From: Torymus aiolomorphi
Taxonomy: Eukaryota; Arthropoda; Insecta; Hymenoptera; Torymidae
Assembly: GCA_036365515.1 (NCBI GenBank)
Contig: CM070874.1
Span: 22,580,709-22,644,708, forward strand
Direction of reading: 5' to 3'
DNA: 64,000 nt
A program made the translations under genes and the position numbers. The stretch's first letter is position 1; the number at the start of each line of letters is the position of its first letter. The notes under the pieces are model-generated. The model did not search any database and was not told the DNA's origin. It saw only the letters and a program-made list of their open reading frames with translations. Below, piece after piece: positions 58,468-64,000 of this stretch.

Positions 58468-59552
58468 AGCGCTGCCAATTCATTGGCACGTGGCTTCCTC
58501 AAACTTAATTTACTGATTCCTTTATAGTACATTTCAACCCGGGTGCGGAAGGTGATTAGTTACTCGCTTCGCTCGTGCGGGAAACGTCACATGAGCTAAA
58601 AATCTTCTTACAGATTATAACTATTTATATTCTGCATTATCATGATTTTTTTTTCAAAAAAATTGACCATTTAGTTTGGGAGTTATAAGCTTTAACAAAA
58701 AAAAAAACACGTTTTTGTTAATAACAATTTTTTTTTAAATATAGATATTTTTATGCTATTCCGGGTGCTATTTGTCCGATTCAAATATCTCAATGTTATC
58801 ATTAAAAAAAGCAAAAATCAATGTTTCGAAAATCGAAAATTCACCATAAAACAAAAACAAATCTACAAAACAAAAAACAGATTTTTGACTCGCAAAAACA
58901 CAAAAAAAACAAAAAAAAATGAGACCTGCCCGGTTAAAATCGGTCGAGTAGAAGCTGAGATGAGGCGTATATGAGGTGTTTCACGTCAACTGCCCCAGCG
59001 CGGTTTTTGAGATATAAGATGTTTTGTAGGTTTTGAAGGTGAAAATGGAAAATTTCGGAAAAACTGCCTATATCATTGGAAAGCTGAGGAAAAACACGTT
59101 GAAAACGCTTATCAAACAATTTTTTAAAGTACATTTTAGTATCATAAACATGAGTTGGAAATAGCACGATTTGGCACTCGCGCGCCGATTTGGGGCAGTT
59201 GACGTGAAACGCCTCATATACACACACACATACATCCATACAGACATTTTTCAAAAACCATGTATTTTGATTCCTATCGAAAAACAATTATAACATGTTT
59301 TTATAACAGCTCAAAAATACCTATAACAAAGCTTCCTCTAGGAGGAAGCAAAAATAAATCATACCTATTATTTTATTCATATTTTGTACATAATTTAAAA
59401 ATTAATACTTTTTAATCATCATAAATGAATTTAATTATAATTATGTCATAAATTGTTGCAAAAATTATAAATTTTGTTATTAGAAATTAATTAAAGCAAT
59501 CAGCAAATTAAGTTTGAGGAAGCCACAGGCAAATGAATTGGCAGCAATTTTT
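58468..59552 (+). mobile_element. Hairpin/CA repeat family, copy 4, with inverted ends
   Basis: Begins GCGCTGCCAATTCATTGGCA, then GTGGCTTCCTCAAACTTAAT. The terminal hairpin sits at 59329-59348. Sequence then continues to an inverted copy of the start (TTTGAGGAAGCCAC...GAATTGGCAGC, 59510-59552). The family start thus occurs in both orientations around this copy, which may be two abutting copies or a TIR element. Its CA tract is interrupted by a MITE at 58972-59216. Confidence 0.7.
58972..59216. mobile_element. 245-bp MITE with TA target duplication
   Basis: TGAGGTGTTTCACGTCAACT at 58972 is inverted at 59216 (AGTTGACGTGAAACGCCTCA), flanked by TA on each side. It sits inside the CA tract of repeat copy 4; the other copies lack it. 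Non-coding, Tc1/mariner-type MITE by target site. Confidence 0.85.
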
Positions 59553-59770
59553 TATATTATTTTAATTTAGCTAATCTACAGAGAGAAACCCTTTCATAAT
59601 TGATATTTTTCTTAGTTAATATATTACTTTTACAGTAATAAGTAAAACAAAATTATTAGTCAAATGTGGTGATCAAAGGGTTAATGAGTGCACGATAAAG
59701 TTTATGGTGCTGATTCACAAGCTGCACTTCACGTGGGACAATTTCTGTTTTCTGAGCCATGCCAACCCGT

Positions 59771-60008
59771 TACCTGTTCTAGGCGTATCAAGGATAAGGT
59801 GGTGCCGTTCTTTCTCTACCTCTAAAACGGCTACAAACACGTGAAGCGCTTTTTGTTGCGCTGCAAGCTCAGGAGCATCGAGGACCACGCTTGCGCTCTC
59901 GACACCCATGAGGTCGTTGAGATAACTATGGGGGCGGTCTAAACTTGCGCATTTAACTGACGAATAACGCGCTATCGCACGATTTCTTCCCGCAGGACTG
60001 CTACTGCC
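59771..60008 (-). CDS. Coding-like exon, family unknown
   Basis: On the minus strand an open segment of about 79 codons reads from a TATAG acceptor (near 60009) to a GGTAACG donor (near 59771). It contains SSPAGRNRAIARYSSVKCAS, LNDLMGVESASVVLDAPELA, ALHVFVAVLEVEKERHHL and ends LDTPRTG. Composition is that of a soluble protein, and the base composition is clearly higher in GC than the flanks. I do not recognise it. It could be an exon of a host gene or a fragment of an old element. Confidence 0.35.
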
Positions 60009-60021
60009 TATAGGCAGTCAC

Positions 60022-60255
60022 TTATAGGTGAGAATGAGAACAGGTTATCAAGTGGCTGGTAATTAGGAATCTTCTCGACAAATCCTCCATCGCCGCCTCA
60101 GACAAGTAGTCATTCTTCATTCTACTCTGGGAGCTGACGATATAAGTCCGGATAAGCTCTTCGCCATGGTGGTTTATTGAAGCACCGTGTAGTCCGAGGT
60201 GAGGCCGACTTTTAAGGTGGCTTTGGCGGTCTAGTAGACCTAAAGCTATGAACAT
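60022..60255 (-). CDS. Coding-like segment upstream of the previous exon
   Basis: A 77-codon minus-strand frame, MFIALGLLDRQSHLKSRPHL through EELIRTYIVSSQSRMKNDY and AAMEDLSRRFLITSHLITC. It has protein-like composition and higher GC than the flanks, and lies next to the 59771-60008 segment on the same strand. Its first codons overlap the arm of the 60246-60671 inverted repeat, so the true start is unknown. No family recognised. Confidence 0.3.
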   Translation of the reverse strand: MFIALGLLDRQSHLKSRPHLGLHGASINHHGEELIRTYIVSSQSRMKNDYLSEAAMEDLSRRFLITSHLITCSHSHL

Positions 60256-60671
60256 TTTTTACAAAGATTTATTTACACAGGGTTATTAACATAACGGAAA
60301 AATTATTGTTAGAAAATTTCCAATGTTGCAAAAGTAGATTTTGTCTACTAAAAAAAAAATCAATAAGTAATGATATTCATTTTTGTTTTTCATTCAATTT
60401 TAATTTGGAAGGTCTCATTTTCTTCCTTGTTTAATTTCAGGGGAAGTCAACGATATCAAAATTGGAAATTTTTCAAAATCTCCTAAGTTATATCCAATTG
60501 GTTGTAGATTTGTCACTGAATTTTATAAACAATTGCATATAACTTCGCAGATTTTGAAAATTTTTCAATTTTGATATCGCTGACTCCCCCTGAAATTGAA
60601 CAAGGAAGAAAATGGGAAAATTCCAAAATTAAGATTGTAATGTGTGAATGAATCTTTGTAAAAAATGATCA
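60246..60671. mobile_element. Inverted-repeat element (hairpin MITE)
   Basis: GCTATGAACATTTTTTACAA at 60246 is inverted at 60671 (TTGTAAAAAATGATCATAGC). A second inner palindrome AAGGTCTCATTTTCTTCC lies at 60410-60612. The inner part is related to the hairpin at 63714-63893. It separates two same-strand coding-like segments. Confidence 0.65.
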
Positions 60672-60886
60672 TAGCATGTAGGAGTTCCATCGAGCGCTAG
60701 AAGGCGAACGATATCAACTAAGAAATATAGTATGTAGAGCACTTTTATCATAGGTAGTCGTTCTTTGACTACAGAATGCCTGAGCGAGACGATCGATTCA
60801 TGTATCCAACTTAGAATATGTATGATGAAGCGCAGGGTCTTGTGACAGTTAATCAACGCTTTGAAAAATTCATAAAATCATTATAA
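60629..60886 (-). CDS. Coding-like segment, family unknown
   Basis: A minus-strand open frame (FYEFFKALINCHKTLRFIIH, then ILSWIHESIVSLRHSVVKER, LYFLVDIVRLLALDGTPTCY). Its composition is hydrophobic and helical but not just an AT artefact. The last codons run into the inverted repeat at 60246-60671. It might be one gene with the segments at 60022-60255 and 59771-60008, broken by that insertion. Unproven. Confidence 0.25.
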
Positions 60887-60892
60887 TTAAAA

Positions 60893-63215
<2,323 letters not shown>

Positions 63216-63713
63216 AATAAGTGTATCTGCAAGATCGATGGTTGTGTAAATAGGGGCTCGTACCCTCTTCGCAAAAGAACGACCCAATAGTTTAAAGCTT
63301 AAAAAATTTATCAAGTAAACCAATATTCATACACGTTAGAAAGGTTCTAGATAAATTCGTGAAGCTAAAATTTATGGCGATTATCAGAGGCGTGAATGAG
63401 CGAAGAATTTTGAGTTATTAAAGTTTTATCTTGATGGTGTGATTTTAATTTTTGTAACCTTAGTTCGTGCAGTTTTCCTCTTTCGCGACTCCCTAGTCAA
63501 AGCAGTGCTAAATGAAGGGGTTACCTTAAAATTTTAAAAAACCATAGTCGAAATGTAATTTATTTATTTAAAATGATTGAAATAGTCAATGTATTATAAA
63601 TAAAGTGTAATTAACACGAGTAAGATATCTTTTTTAACAGGATTTCGATATTTTAGAAACAGCACAAACAATTATTGATAAAAAACCGTAATATATTTAT
63701 TTTTCTTAACCGA
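63216..63713. other. Non-coding stretch
   Basis: No gene or clear repeat recognised. Confidence 0.45.
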
Positions 63714-63893
63714 TTTTAATTTTCAAGGTCTCATTTTGTTCCTTAAGTAACTTCATGGTGACTCGCCGAAGGAAAAATTTGAAATTATTCAACTAGCTAT
63801 AACTTTTAGAGTTTTGAATAATTTCGAATTTTTCCTTTGGCAAGTCTCCCTGAAATTACTTAAAGAACAAAATGAGACCTTGAAAATTAAAAT
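63714..63893. mobile_element. 180-bp hairpin MITE
   Basis: ATTTTAATTTTCAAGGTCTC at 63714 is inverted at 63893, and the whole element pairs with itself apart from a small loop. Related to the inner hairpin at 60410-60612. Confidence 0.8.
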
Positions 63894-64000
63894 GGGTACT
63901 ACAGTTAAAATTTTTTTTTGGATTCACCTGAAAAATAAAAATTTTGATCAGTAATGATATTTTATATATATATCGATCGATAGACTCTCTTCATTAAAAA

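Overview
This is an AT-rich animal (insect) genomic window dominated by transposable elements and satellite-like repeats. The R1-clade and CR1/Jockey-like retrotransposons, the mariner, the DUF4806-like and BEN-domain proteins and the abundant GA/CA/TA microsatellites all point to an insect. A hymenopteran, perhaps a parasitoid wasp, is my best guess by inference only. No conserved housekeeping gene is recognisable.

Layout. 1-7.6 kb: two small inverted-repeat elements, then one copy of a dispersed CA-microsatellite repeat ending in the hairpin GCTTCCTCTAGGAGGAAGC. That copy is split by a 4.15-kb foldback element (2403-6554, TA target duplication) and by a ~1-kb MITE. 7.9-11.2 kb: exons of a DUF4806-like gene with one apparent frameshift. 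11.7-25.5 kb: no genes, but a 2.5-kb near-perfect palindrome (14087-16603), a GA-bearing tandem array with a 600-bp TGGATT-rich foldback insertion, a TA/CA/TG microsatellite cluster and a ~217-bp tandem satellite.

26.2-47.9 kb is a Russian-doll of transposons. Outermost is a TTAA-flanked element with short terminal repeats (26183-47861). Inside it lies an element with ~1.26-kb terminal inverted repeats (26290-47523), which contains a decayed pogo-type transposase. Inside that is a third element (about 27665-42014) carrying two intact spliced genes: a four-exon BEN-domain protein enclosed by its own ~550-bp inverted arms, and a three-exon, 856-codon CACTA/EnSpm-like (tnp2-type) transposase. 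A 5.4-kb R1-clade retrotransposon (32894-38288, 14-bp target duplication) sits between those two genes, and a 1292-bp mariner interrupts the right long inverted repeat of the second element.

48.0-53.6 kb: a minus-strand CR1/Jockey-like retrotransposon with an intact 942-codon endonuclease/reverse-transcriptase ORF, a damaged ORF1 and ~258-bp tandem repeats upstream of it. 54.5-64 kb: three more copies of the hairpin/CA family, a tRNA-derived SINE-like sequence, a 40-bp GC-rich minisatellite, several hairpin MITEs and some minus-strand coding-like segments of unknown identity.

The most interesting unit is the element pairing a BEN-domain gene with a CACTA-like transposase. The BEN protein could be the element's second, DNA-binding factor, analogous to TNPA of plant En/Spm. 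That is inference, and it is set out as a testable proposal in the findings.
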